DNA of 16,965 nucleotides from Chlorobiota bacterium (GTDB lineage: Bacteria > Bacteroidota > Bacteroidia > Bacteroidales > JAADJA01): positions 1 to 16,965 of the forward strand of contig JAUVIX010000028.1 in assembly GCA_030592565.1 (NCBI GenBank), read 5' to 3'. A program made the position numbers and the translations under genes. The notes under the pieces are model-generated. The model was not told the origin of the DNA, searched no databases, and worked only from the letters and a program-made list of their open reading frames with translations. Shown here piece after piece: positions 6,914 to 15,221 of this stretch. Positions within the stretch are counted from its first letter, which is position 1, and each line of letters begins with the position of its first letter.

Positions 6914-8322
6914 TGAACAGAAGTTTACAAGTTACAAAATATGTTATTGCTGATCTTCTGTCCGCTGGTATAGCCTGGATACTGTTTTTTATTTATAGAA
7001 AATATGCAGTTACGCCAGACATAACCCTGCACGAAATATTTACGGATACTAAGTTGTATTACGGAATGGCTGTAATTCCATTCTTCTGGCTGACTTTCTA
7101 TACTATTATGGGAACATACCGCAAGGTTTATCGAAAGTCGAGATTGAAAGAACTTGGACAGACATTATCGGTAACATTTTTCGGTGTAATTTTTATCTTT
7201 TTTGCCCTGATACTTGATGATGTTATCCCGTCATACAAATCATATTATCAGTCATTTTTTGTTCTTTTCTTTCTACATTTCATATTTACCTATTCTTTTA
7301 GGTTGATAATAACTTCGCACACAATTCATAGAATCCATAAAAGGATAATTGGCTTCAATACTGTTATTGTGGGAAGTAACGAAAATGCTGTCAGGATTTT
7401 TAAGGAGATTGAAAATGAAAAGCTTTCGTCAGGAAATAAGTTTGTCGGCTTTGTGAATGTGGAGGATTATGACAAGTATTTGCTCGCCGGTTATCTTCCT
7501 CATCTTGGTTATTACGATAAGCTTAGAGAGATAATCAGGATGCGAAAGGTAGAAGAGATAATTATTGCCATTGAGCGTTCTGAAAAAGAAAAAATCGGTG
7601 AAATTGTCACCCAGGTTGAGGATACTAATGTTGTTATAAAGCTTATTCCAAGTCTTGAAGATATTTTGATGGGAACTGTTAAAACAGAAGGTATCTGGCA
7701 TGCTCCTCTGATACAGATATCGCCCGACCTGATGCCTGCCTGGCAAATGTCTCTGAAGCGTATTATGGATATTGTTGTTTCCCTGATTGCAATGGCTATT
7801 CTAATTCCTGTCTATATTATTATTGCAATAGGAGTGAAGATGTCGTCAAAAGGCCCGGTAATATATAAGCAAAAGCGGGTTGGCATACACGGGAAACCAT
7901 TTAATATGCACAAATTCAGGTCGATGTATGCTGATGCCGAGCAAAACGGGCCACAGCTATCATCCGATCATGATAGTCGTATCACACCATTTGGTGGATT
8001 TCTGCGAAAGGTCAGGCTTGATGAAACTCCGCAGTTTTTTTCTGTTCTCATTGGTGATATGTCTCTTGTCGGGCCAAGGCCGGAGAGGCAATATTTTATT
8101 GACCAGATAATGAAACGTGCCCCGCATTACAGGCTTCTGCATAAGGTCAAACCGGGAATAACTTACTGGGGCCAGGTTAAATACGGTTATGCCTCAGATG
8201 TAGATGAAATGATTATAAGACTCAAATATGATATTCTGTATATCGAAAATATGTCGCTTGCTATGGACCTAAAAATTCTGATCTACACAGTTCTTATTGT
8301 GATACAGGGTAGGGGGAAGTAG
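6913..8322 (+). CDS. Polyprenyl-phosphate sugar-phosphate transferase (WcaJ/WbaP-type)
   Basis: This 469-residue integral membrane enzyme should move a sugar-1-phosphate from a nucleotide sugar to the polyprenyl phosphate carrier, the first step of an exopolysaccharide, O-antigen or protein glycan. It has four N-terminal membrane segments (about 10-28, 50-67, 84-102, 113-134) and a central nucleotide-binding-like region (about 148-260). A membrane hairpin (285-308) precedes the catalytic domain: KFRSM (334-338), RLDETPQ with the Asp370-Glu371 dyad, SLVGPRPE (384-391) and KPGITYWGQV (413-422). Length and domain order are those of full-length family members. The gene overlaps the preceding lipoprotein gene by one base. 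No other glycosyltransferases, flippase or polymerase lie in this window, so the sugar and the final glycan are unknown. Confidence 0.93.
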   Translation: MNRSLQVTKYVIADLLSAGIAWILFFIYRKYAVTPDITLHEIFTDTKLYYGMAVIPFFWLTFYTIMGTYRKVYRKSRLKELGQTLSVTFFGVIFIFFALILDDVIPSYKSYYQSFFVLFFLHFIFTYSFRLIITSHTIHRIHKRIIGFNTVIVGSNENAVRIFKEIENEKLSSGNKFVGFVNVEDYDKYLLAGYLPHLGYYDKLREIIRMRKVEEIIIAIERSEKEKIGEIVTQVEDTNVVIKLIPSLEDILMGTVKTEGIWHAPLIQISPDLMPAWQMSLKRIMDIVVSLIAMAILIPVYIIIAIGVKMSSKGPVIYKQKRVGIHGKPFNMHKFRSMYADAEQNGPQLSSDHDSRITPFGGFLRKVRLDETPQFFSVLIGDMSLVGPRPERQYFIDQIMKRAPHYRLLHKVKPGITYWGQVKYGYASDVDEMIIRLKYDILYIENMSLAMDLKILIYTVLIVIQGRGK

Positions 8323-8387
8323 AAATAGAATTCACACAATTAACTTCAGGAACATAGCTGTAACTAAAACCCGCCGTTTGATTCTGC

Positions 8388-10706
8388 TTATAACCCCGTA
8401 TTTTCAAATGGCACTTTAATGATTTTAAAATCCTCAAATTTGCAGATGTTCCAGAAAGTGTTTTCGAAACCGTTTCCAGTAGTGTGTTTAAATACGAATT
8501 TTGTATGCATCAATGAGATGTCCATTGCTTCAAAGCATTGCTCAAATTCCTTTCCATAATTGTATAGAGCATTCAGGAAATACCAGCCCAGGTCGAATCC
8601 GTCAAAGGCATATTTATTAACTGATGGTTCTGTTTTGAACTTCTCTCTGTAATTCTTTATCCAGTTCAGGGTGTTGCCATCGTCATAATTGATATAACTT
8701 TCGCTTAATATTTGAAGGTGCAGATTTAGTAATGTGGCTGTTTCAAGGTCGTCGAACTTGCCCCATTCCGGTAGCCCTATAGCATTAATTTCATACTCTG
8801 ATGAAAGCTTATTTAATCGAGAAAGAAGCTCCTGCGAGAATGACTTGTCTTCACTAAGAATTATAACAACATTATTTCTAACAAGAGACAAATTGAGCTT
8901 AACACCAGTGAGGCTGTCATCCGAATATATCACCTCTTTAACCATATTACTGAAAGATGTGCTATCTTCAGGTGCTCTTGTGAGATGCTCTCTCTCAATG
9001 ACTACATTCTCAGTGTATAATTTGTTATTAGCTTCAATACTTCCCAGTTTACTATCAATAATATCATTTTTAATCAATACCTGCATCTCCCTGTTCAGGT
9101 TCAGTGTGTTACGAACATGCGAAACAAATGTTTGGAATTTGTATTTATTATGCCTGATTATCAAAACATTACTTATGGGATATATCTTTTCAATATAAGA
9201 CACAAGCAAATCGCTTTGGCTTGCAGGCGTGGGTTTGATTTTGAATACATAAGGATTGTTCAGAATAATTTCTTCGCGAGGTGATAGTGGATTAATTATT
9301 TTAATCCCGTAGGTCTTTGCAAAATCAGCGACTTTGCGGAAACTTCTTCCGTAAAACGGGCCAATTATAATGTTCATACTGCTAAGCTCGGATGTCTGAA
9401 GAATTTTATCAATTTTACCAGAAGTATTGTCCACATCATAAGTAAAAACATTAACCTTCATACCGGCTTTTTGCATAGAGTCAACAGCCATCATAAAACC
9501 TTCGTAAAACTGGACGAACCTGAACGGTTTGAAATCCGGAGGAATCGTTTCCCTGGGAACGATGCTGTCAAGTTCTTCAAGATACAATGGAAGCATTAAA
9601 GCTATATTATAAACCTTGTCGCGATTTTCTGCAATTTTTGAGCAAGGGCTTAATACAATCTCAGGTTTAATCTCATCCATTGGTTTGGCCTCTTCAATCT
9701 TTTTTCTGGTTACCGGAATTTTAACCACCTGGCCCATTTTAATTTTATTCGAAATGCCAGGATTAAAATGCTGGATATTAGTGTAGCTTATATTATACTT
9801 CTTAGCAATTTTTTTTAACTTATCATTCTTTCTGGCAGTGTGTGTAATATAGCTTTTCGTTGAATTATTCTCTGGTATTTTAATCTCCTGTCCGGTGTAT
9901 GTATATTCGGTCAGGCCGGGATTATATTTGAAAAGAGTGTCAATACTTACGGCATAATTTATTGCTATTTTATACAATGTTTCATTTGACTTAACGGTTA
10001 TAGTAATAAACAGAGGCTTTTTCTTTGTCTGAGCTTCCTGTTGTGAAATTGTTTCCGGTTCTGTTTCCTGCTCAGGGATTTTTAATACTTGCCCAATGCT
10101 CAATTCCGTAGTTAACCCCGGATTCGAATTCTTTAATGCTCCAATTGTAACATTATATTGCTTTGCAATACTATAAAGCGTTTCTCCGGCCTCTATTTTA
10201 TGCGTTTTGGTTGAGATTGCAACAGCCTGATCATTGACGGTATGCTTTGGTATTTTTAAAACACTTCCCTCTTTTAAAACATCGCCAAGTTCCGGGTTTT
10301 CCATTTTAATCTCATCGATTGTTACATTGTAACTTCTTGAAAGCCCGTAGAGTGTCTCCTTTGGTTTTACAATATGATAATAGAAATTGTTGTCTTTAGT
10401 CTCATTTATGTTATCTGTATTTTGCTTTTTGTTTTTTTTTGCCTGAATCTTCAGAACCATACCGGTCTTGATACCTGTCTCGGCGGCAGGATTTATTTTA
10501 AAGACATCATTAACCGTAACATTGTAAGCTTTTGCTATGTTATATAATGTCTGCCCCTCTTTTACAAAATGCAAATAATAATCGGTTCCGTCAATATTTT
10601 CAATTATTTCTGATTTTTTTACAGACACATCCTGCGACATTGCAGGAACATAAAAGAGCAGAACAATAATGAATATCAGTGAATAAGAAAATTTACCTCT
10701 TTGCAT
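8388..10706 (-). CDS. Periplasmic protein with five LysM repeats and a periplasmic-binding-like domain
   Basis: This 772-residue exported protein has a signal peptide ending near AMSQ (residue 25). Five LysM modules follow, at about 43-87, 109-153, 168-211, 233-278 and 285-331, each with the (E)TLY-IA/LS--YNV core and a closing G--LKIP. LysM modules bind the glycan of peptidoglycan. Lysine-rich linkers separate some of them. Residues about 364-770 resemble a type 1 periplasmic-binding fold of the amino-acid-receptor kind: YNIALMLPLY, FYEGFMMAVDSM, IIIGPFYG, INPLSP, then FDGFDLGWYFLNAL near the end. No peptidase or amidase motif is visible. A wall-anchored ligand-binding or scaffold role is inferred. 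The gene starts 42 bases after guaA on the same strand without a clear promoter, so co-transcription is likely. Confidence 0.85.
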   Translation of the reverse strand: MQRGKFSYSLIFIIVLLFYVPAMSQDVSVKKSEIIENIDGTDYYLHFVKEGQTLYNIAKAYNVTVNDVFKINPAAETGIKTGMVLKIQAKKNKKQNTDNINETKDNNFYYHIVKPKETLYGLSRSYNVTIDEIKMENPELGDVLKEGSVLKIPKHTVNDQAVAISTKTHKIEAGETLYSIAKQYNVTIGALKNSNPGLTTELSIGQVLKIPEQETEPETISQQEAQTKKKPLFITITVKSNETLYKIAINYAVSIDTLFKYNPGLTEYTYTGQEIKIPENNSTKSYITHTARKNDKLKKIAKKYNISYTNIQHFNPGISNKIKMGQVVKIPVTRKKIEEAKPMDEIKPEIVLSPCSKIAENRDKVYNIALMLPLYLEELDSIVPRETIPPDFKPFRFVQFYEGFMMAVDSMQKAGMKVNVFTYDVDNTSGKIDKILQTSELSSMNIIIGPFYGRSFRKVADFAKTYGIKIINPLSPREEIILNNPYVFKIKPTPASQSDLLVSYIEKIYPISNVLIIRHNKYKFQTFVSHVRNTLNLNREMQVLIKNDIIDSKLGSIEANNKLYTENVVIEREHLTRAPEDSTSFSNMVKEVIYSDDSLTGVKLNLSLVRNNVVIILSEDKSFSQELLSRLNKLSSEYEINAIGLPEWGKFDDLETATLLNLHLQILSESYINYDDGNTLNWIKNYREKFKTEPSVNKYAFDGFDLGWYFLNALYNYGKEFEQCFEAMDISLMHTKFVFKHTTGNGFENTFWNICKFEDFKIIKVPFENTGL

Positions 10707-10748
10707 TTTTAAATATAATTAGTTATTATTTATAACTGTTTAACGAAT

Positions 10749-12278
10749 TTATTCCCATTCAATTGTAGCAGGAGGTTTTGAGCTGATATCATAAACTACT
10801 CTGTTAACTCCTTTTACTTTATTAATTATCTCGTTTGAGATTTTTGCCAGGAATTTATATGGAAGATGCGACCAGTCGGCGGTCATACCATCAGTTGAGC
10901 CAACAGCACGAAGTACGATGGCATTTTCATAAGTCCTCTCATCTCCCATAACACCCACAGACTGAACCGGTAATAATATAGCTCCAGCCTGCCAGACTTC
11001 ATCATACAAACCGTATTTTTTCAACCCTTCGATGAAGATATAATCAGCCTCCTGAAGAACTCTTACTTTCTCTTCTGTTACATCGCTAAGAATTCTGATT
11101 CCAAGTCCGGGTCCCGGGAACGGGTGACGTCCCAACAGACTGTCATCCATTTTCAGTGCTTTTCCAATTCTGCGCACTTCGTCTTTGAATAAAGTATTCA
11201 GAGGCTCAACGATTTTAAGTTTCATAAAGTCCGGTAGTCCTCCAACGTTGTGATGTGATTTTATAGTTGCCGAAGGGCCTTTAACCGACTTGGATTCAAT
11301 TATATCCGGGTAAATGGTTCCCTGTGCAAGCCAGTTGACATTTTTAATTTTATGAGCCTCATCATCAAACACTTCAATAAATGTATTCCCGATTGCTTTT
11401 CGTTTTAGCTCAGGGTCGGTAATACCTGCCAACGCTTTATAAAATCTTTTTTTTGAATCAACGCCTATAACGTTAAGTCCCATATGTTTATATGAATCAA
11501 GAACCGATTCAAATTCATTTTTTCGTAAAAGGCCGTTATCAACAAAAATACAAGTAAGATTTTTGCCTATTGCTTTGTGAAGTAGTACCGAAGCAACCGA
11601 AGAATCTACGCCTCCGGAAAGGCCGAGTACTACTTTATCGTCAGTAAGTTTCTTCTTAAGTTCAGCTATTGTAGTATCAACAAACGATTCGGGTGTCCAC
11701 GATTGCGAGCATCCACAAATATCAACTATGAAGTTTCTAAGAAGTATCATTCCCTCGGGTGTGTGGTAAACTTCGGGATGGAACTGTATGCCATAAGTAT
11801 CTTCGCCCTCAATTTTAAATCCCCCAACTTTAACATCAGCTGTGCTTGTGACTATTTTATATCCGTCAGGAATATTTAATATAGTATCGCCGTGCGACAT
11901 CCAAACCTGACAGCCATTAGTCATACCTTTCATAAGTTCGTTCGAGCTGTCGATAAATGACAAATTTGCCCTTCCATATTCTCTTATTTTTGATGGTAAA
12001 ACTTCTCCCCCGTCAATATTGGCAAGGTATTGCGCACCATAGCAAACTCCAAGAATTGGAAATATTTTCCGAATATCGGATAAATCAGGTCTCGGGGCAT
12101 TCTTATCACGAACCGAATATGGACTACCTGATAATATGACACCTTTGATATTTTGATTTATTTCGGGAATTGAATTATACGGATGTATCTCACAATATAC
12201 ATTAAGCTCTCTTACTCTTCTGGCTATTAGTTGAGTATATTGCGAGCCAAAGTCTAAAATTATTATTGTTTCGTGCAT
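10749..12278 (-). CDS. guaA: GMP synthase (glutamine-hydrolysing)
   Basis: This cytosolic enzyme converts XMP, ATP and glutamine to GMP, the last step of guanine nucleotide synthesis. I choose the ATG at 12278 (509 residues). The frame is open to a TTG at 12317 and also has an ATG at 12290, but family members begin just before the IIILDFGSQ strand. The class I amidotransferase domain has Cys79 (GVCYGAQ) with His167 and Glu169 (QFHPEV). The ATP-pyrophosphatase P-loop is SGGVDSS (221-227). The C-terminal dimerisation domain ends in KPPATIEWE, as expected. All key residues are present. A TATTTTTG -7 element lies 25 bases upstream of 12278. The LysM-PBP gene follows closely. Confidence 0.96.
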   Translation of the reverse strand: MHETIIILDFGSQYTQLIARRVRELNVYCEIHPYNSIPEINQNIKGVILSGSPYSVRDKNAPRPDLSDIRKIFPILGVCYGAQYLANIDGGEVLPSKIREYGRANLSFIDSSNELMKGMTNGCQVWMSHGDTILNIPDGYKIVTSTADVKVGGFKIEGEDTYGIQFHPEVYHTPEGMILLRNFIVDICGCSQSWTPESFVDTTIAELKKKLTDDKVVLGLSGGVDSSVASVLLHKAIGKNLTCIFVDNGLLRKNEFESVLDSYKHMGLNVIGVDSKKRFYKALAGITDPELKRKAIGNTFIEVFDDEAHKIKNVNWLAQGTIYPDIIESKSVKGPSATIKSHHNVGGLPDFMKLKIVEPLNTLFKDEVRRIGKALKMDDSLLGRHPFPGPGLGIRILSDVTEEKVRVLQEADYIFIEGLKKYGLYDEVWQAGAILLPVQSVGVMGDERTYENAIVLRAVGSTDGMTADWSHLPYKFLAKISNEIINKVKGVNRVVYDISSKPPATIEWE

Positions 12279-12302
12279 TTCTAATCGCATATTTATAACG
12301 CG

Positions 12303-12310
12303 CAAAAATA
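12303..12310 (-). promoter_or_regulatory. -7 element for guaA
   Basis: The - strand reads TATTTTTG, matching TAnnTTTG. A transcript begun about seven bases on would exclude the TTG at 12317 and give a leader of about 18 bases to the ATG at 12278, which supports that start. Confidence 0.5.
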
Positions 12311-12382
12311 GTTTCAATATGTTAAAATATGAAAAATAGTTATAAACATTATAATAATGCGGGTTTGATATAAAAGATAAAA

Positions 12383-12414
12383 AAACCGGTGAAGGATATT
12401 TCCTCCACCGGTTT
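12383..12414 (-). terminator. Terminator of the sigma factor transcript
   Basis: Fourteen-base arms 12383-12396 and 12401-12414 pair around a four-base loop with one irregular position. That position is a U-G wobble on the - strand and an A-C mismatch on the + strand. The - strand transcript runs into a U-rich tail (A-run at 12379-12385 on the + strand). It lies about 185 bases past the sigma factor stop. Confidence 0.85.
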
Positions 12415-12416
12415 AA

Positions 12417-12590
12417 AAGTAAGGCGTTACAATAGAAAAGAAAAGAATAAACCTAATTATTAACCAAAACCAATTAAGGGAGAGAAGCCTTACTTCTAAT
12501 TTTTAAAGAACGTTGTGTTTATATATAGCTTAATCAAATTGTGTGCCATAAATATAACGAAGGTAAATTAATTTTATTTGATTAAGTTAA
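12417..12590 (-). other. Structured 3' flank of the sigma factor gene (two long inverted repeats)
   Basis: Between the sigma factor stop and its terminator lie two inverted repeats. CTTAATCAAAT (12529-12539) pairs exactly with ATTTGATTAAG (12576-12586), extendable by three more positions. AAGTAAGGC (12417-12425) pairs exactly with GCCTTACTT (12487-12495). The loops are about 36 and 61 bases. No credible protein is encoded. It is either a long structured 3' UTR, a 3'-derived small RNA on the - strand, or an RNA on the + strand; the sequence alone does not decide. Together with the guaA leader and the terminator this accounts for the roughly 320 bases without a gene. Confidence 0.45.
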
Positions 12591-12598
12591 AGAAACCT

Positions 12599-13213
12599 TT
12601 AAACAGCTTTTTGTAATTCCTGGGTCAGATTAACTGTATCGTTTCTGATTACTCTGAAATCACTAAATGGTACTTTAACTTTTTCCTTCATCAATAAAAG
12701 AACTTTCTTTTTTAATATTGTCTTCGCACGTGTAAGTTGTGACTTTGAAGTGTTGTCCGATATTCCAAGCATCTCACCAATTTCCTTATGCGTGTAACCT
12801 TCAACAACATTCAAATTAAAAACTGTCCTGTATCCATTTGGCAGACTTTGTATTAAGTTTACCAGTTCCTCCTTCGAAAGTAAATCGCTATATCCGTTTT
12901 CTGTCCTTGCAGTATTGAAATGAACATCCTCAAGGTCTTCATTAAATGCGTATCTCGATTTCTTTCTGTAATAATTAATAGCAGTATTAACAAATATTCT
13001 CCTTACCCAACCTTCCAAAGAGCCTTCATTCCGAAAATACTTTAGCTTTGTAAATACTTTAATGAAACCCTCCTGTAATATGTCGTCAGCTTCCATTGTG
13101 TTTCCAGCAAACCTAAGACATATTCCGTACATTTTCGATGAATACTTTTGATAAAGCATCTCAAGTGTTGCGGCATCATCTTTAGCTTGTATATTTAATT
13201 TGTCGGATTGCAT
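12599..13213 (-). CDS. ECF-type RNA polymerase sigma-70 factor
   Basis: This 204-residue protein redirects RNA polymerase to a specific promoter set. Region 2 spans about 18-87 (MYGICLRFAGNTMEADDILQ, then F-KLKYFRNEGSLEGWVRRI for promoter melting and -10 recognition). Region 4 spans about 117-170 (LPNGYRTVFNLNVVEGYTHKEIGEMLG, then SDNTSKSQLTRAK, the DNA-binding helix). Length and the missing regions 1 and 3 match the ECF group. About 30 residues follow region 4 (VKVPFSDFRVIR...), slightly longer than minimal members. No membrane anti-sigma gene is adjacent. A 51-codon basic ORF sits 18 bases upstream on the same strand and is likely co-transcribed. Its target genes cannot be told from the sequence. 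Confidence 0.92.
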   Translation of the reverse strand: MQSDKLNIQAKDDAATLEMLYQKYSSKMYGICLRFAGNTMEADDILQEGFIKVFTKLKYFRNEGSLEGWVRRIFVNTAINYYRKKSRYAFNEDLEDVHFNTARTENGYSDLLSKEELVNLIQSLPNGYRTVFNLNVVEGYTHKEIGEMLGISDNTSKSQLTRAKTILKKKVLLLMKEKVKVPFSDFRVIRNDTVNLTQELQKAV

Positions 13214-13231
13214 CGTAAAAACTTTCAGTAT

Positions 13232-13387
13232 TTAATTAATTCTTCTACCACCGTTTTTCTTCGCTTCGTCAAGCGCTGACAATAATTTTTTTAATGCAGA
13301 GTTTTCCTGCTTCTTCTTCTCAATGAACAGTTTTATTTCCTGATCCAGGTTGATATCTTTTGTTTCCACAGATTTTTCCTTTTTCAT
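13232..13387 (-). CDS. Small 51-residue basic protein upstream of the sigma factor
   Basis: A 51-codon frame runs from ATG 13387 to TAA 13232, ending 18 bases before the sigma factor ATG. The product is lysine-rich (MKKEKSVETKDINLDQ...) and ends GGRRIN. It has no cysteine, signal peptide or membrane segment. The middle (about 14-44, IKLFIEKKKQE then ALKKLLSALDEAKK) has a hydrophobic spacing that suggests an amphipathic or coiled-coil helix. I recognise no family. Position and spacing suggest co-transcription with the sigma gene and perhaps a regulatory role (a small anti-sigma or a translational leader), but that is inference. Its codon use is ordinary for the window, which supports a real gene over a chance frame. 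Confidence 0.6.
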   Translation of the reverse strand: MKKEKSVETKDINLDQEIKLFIEKKKQENSALKKLLSALDEAKKNGGRRIN

Positions 13388-13410
13388 ATTTCAGGTAAAT
13401 GTTTCGGTTG

Positions 13411-13418
13411 CAAAAGTG
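13411..13418 (-). promoter_or_regulatory. Possible degenerate -7 element for the small ORF/sigma transcript
   Basis: The - strand reads CACTTTTG followed by CA, one base off TAnnTTTG and otherwise like the gyrB and lipoprotein elements. It is 24 bases before the ATG at 13387. This weaker match might reflect an auto-regulated or weak promoter. Confidence 0.3.
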
Positions 13419-13476
13419 CACCTAAGTTTTTATCTGAGCAAGAAATTTTACATTACAAAAATCATACATAATAAAA

Positions 13477-13519
13477 AATGCCCCCTATAAAAACAATACA
13501 ATAATGAATAGGAGCCATT
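13477..13519 (-). terminator. Imperfect terminator downstream of the TPR regulator pair
   Basis: On the - strand, AATGGCTCCTAT (13508-13519) pairs with ATAGGGGGCATT (13477-13488) with one G-G mismatch and one U-G wobble, across a loop of about 19 bases. A run of six U follows. It lies about 85 bases after the stop of the 538-residue regulator and before the small ORF/sigma unit, separating the two transcripts. The rest of the 13388-13604 gap shows no gene. Confidence 0.55.
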
Positions 13520-13604
13520 ACAATACCAATACAAGATTTGTAATACTCAGATAATCAGATGAAAATGAAATGAGGCTAATTGGAAATATTTTTCTTTTTT
13601 AATA

Positions 13605-15221
13605 TCAATATTTTGAAAGAAATTCAAAAAGGTTGATAGATGAATTTGCGATATTAAGTTTTTTACGCAATCGGGTGCGTGATGTTTCAATACTTTTTGA
13701 ACTTTGATGCAAAATCGTTGCTATTTCTTTTGTATTCATATTTAATCGCAGGAAGGCGGCCAGCTTTTGTTCTGAAGGAGAGAGGTTAGGAAATTCGTTA
13801 CTTAAATTTTTATAGAAATTACTATTTACCTGGTTGAAGCGAATTTCAAAATCTTCCCAAATGTCGTCATCGGTACTTGCCTGTAGCTCTAATATAACTG
13901 CATTAAGAACATTACGATTTTCGAGTTTTAATTGAGGTTTTATTTGATTAAGTTTCTCGGAAACAATATTTATAAGCTCATTTTTATTTAGCATATATTT
14001 CACATTATCAGTTAGTTCCGTATTCTTATATTCAAGGTCTTCCATTAACAGTTTATTCTTAAGCAAAAGTTTTTCTCTTTTGAGTTTTTGTTGATTTACC
14101 ATAGATTTCTGACGGCTAAACAGAATTCCTATTATAAGCAGAACAATTAGAAGCATTCCAGAAAACGCTATGAAAACAAGTTCTCTCTTTTGATTTTTAA
14201 GTTCTTCAAGTTTTTGGTTTTTCCTGAATTCATATTGCATTGTTGTCTGTGTAATTTTTTTGATGTTTTTTTCAATATTCAGGCTGTCGTCAACCTGAAT
14301 GTGTAGTTTAAGGAATTTGCAGGCTAGATCGTATTTGTTTATTCCTTCATATGCAACGCTTAATTGTTTTGCGTATTGACTTTTAAGGTAGAGGGGCTGG
14401 CTATTATTATTTTTATATGAAGAGGAGTTAAGGTAAGTCAATGCTTTTCGATAATTTTTTTTGGAATTGTAATACACACCTATTTCCAAAATAGAAGATA
14501 CCTGAGCATCATAATTATTTGTTTGTATTGCGAGTTCCAGTCTTTTCTCCAGATAGTCCAGTGCTTTTGAATCGTTAAGTTTTTGGTATAAACTTCCAAT
14601 ATTTCCGTAATTATTGGCAATCCAGTTTTTATTGCCGAGCTGAATACTTATCTGAAGTGATTTTTTGTAATACTCTAAAGCCTTTTGATAATCGCCTTTA
14701 ATCTCAAATATCATCCCAATGTTATTGGAATTACCTCCAATCCATTTTGTGTCTTTTTGCTCAATATTAATGTCCAGTGCTTTAAAGTAGTATTTTAAAC
14801 TCAGGTCATAATCACCTATATAGTAGTAAATAATCCCGATAAGATTATAGCATCTTGCAATACCATTTTTATTATTTATCTCCTCCATAAGTTCCAGACT
14901 TTTAAAATGGTATTCACTTGCCTCAGCATATAAACCATTTCCTTTGTAGTATTTTCCAAGGTTATTGTACGCTTCTGCAATGCCTTTAATGTAGTCAATG
15001 CTTTCGGCAAGATCAAGTGCTTCATTTGCATAATCATAAATCTTGTCAGGATCACTGTAGTATAAATCCGATGCAATTTTATTTAACAAATTGACTTTTG
15101 AAGTATCTTCCATTGGTGTAGTCAGTGAACTGATAAGACTATCCAGATTGCCGTAGTTTTGTGGAAAGCAAGCTGGCCCAACACTTAAAAATAGAATTAA
15201 TATTTTGATTTTTATAATCAT
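13605..15221 (-). CDS. Membrane-anchored TPR regulator with C-terminal LuxR-like HTH (second of a pair)
   Basis: This 538-residue protein begins with a signal peptide (MIIKIKILILFLSVGPACFPQ). TPR repeats follow from about 45 to 310, with copies showing the A--YNNLGKYY / GDYQKALEYYKKSL pattern. A coiled-coil-prone stretch (about 315-346) leads to one membrane segment (about 348-369), a second charged helix (370-412), and an HTH at about 478-523 (LSPSEQKLAAFLRLNMNTKEIATILHQS, then SIETSRTRLRKKL). The layout suggests a periplasmic TPR sensor joined directly to a cytoplasmic DNA-binding domain, with no kinase or receiver domain. The HTH resembles LuxR-type helices, with the conserved T-KEIA and R-RLRKKL. 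Its ATG overlaps the stop of the upstream paralogue by one base, so the two are likely co-translated. Its targets are unknown. Confidence 0.87.
   Translation of the reverse strand: MIIKIKILILFLSVGPACFPQNYGNLDSLISSLTTPMEDTSKVNLLNKIASDLYYSDPDKIYDYANEALDLAESIDYIKGIAEAYNNLGKYYKGNGLYAEASEYHFKSLELMEEINNKNGIARCYNLIGIIYYYIGDYDLSLKYYFKALDINIEQKDTKWIGGNSNNIGMIFEIKGDYQKALEYYKKSLQISIQLGNKNWIANNYGNIGSLYQKLNDSKALDYLEKRLELAIQTNNYDAQVSSILEIGVYYNSKKNYRKALTYLNSSSYKNNNSQPLYLKSQYAKQLSVAYEGINKYDLACKFLKLHIQVDDSLNIEKNIKKITQTTMQYEFRKNQKLEELKNQKRELVFIAFSGMLLIVLLIIGILFSRQKSMVNQQKLKREKLLLKNKLLMEDLEYKNTELTDNVKYMLNKNELINIVSEKLNQIKPQLKLENRNVLNAVILELQASTDDDIWEDFEIRFNQVNSNFYKNLSNEFPNLSPSEQKLAAFLRLNMNTKEIATILHQSSKSIETSRTRLRKKLNIANSSINLFEFLSKY

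Noticed and set aside
8323..8387. Gap between the converging transferase and LysM-PBP genes, checked for a terminator
   Set aside because: No hairpin with a U-tract could be found on either strand in this 65-base gap.
8734..9198. 154-codon open frame on the + strand inside the LysM-PBP gene
   Set aside because: It lies opposite a well-supported domain and has low-complexity Ser/Leu composition typical of an antisense shadow.
12496..12549. 17-codon ORF on the - strand in the sigma factor 3' flank
   Set aside because: It is very short, overlaps one arm of an inverted repeat, and has no promoter or family support.
13517..13544. ATTACAA ... TTGTAAT inverted repeat after the regulator pair
   Set aside because: It has only seven-base AT-rich arms, no U-tract, and sits beside a better terminator candidate; it is probably chance.
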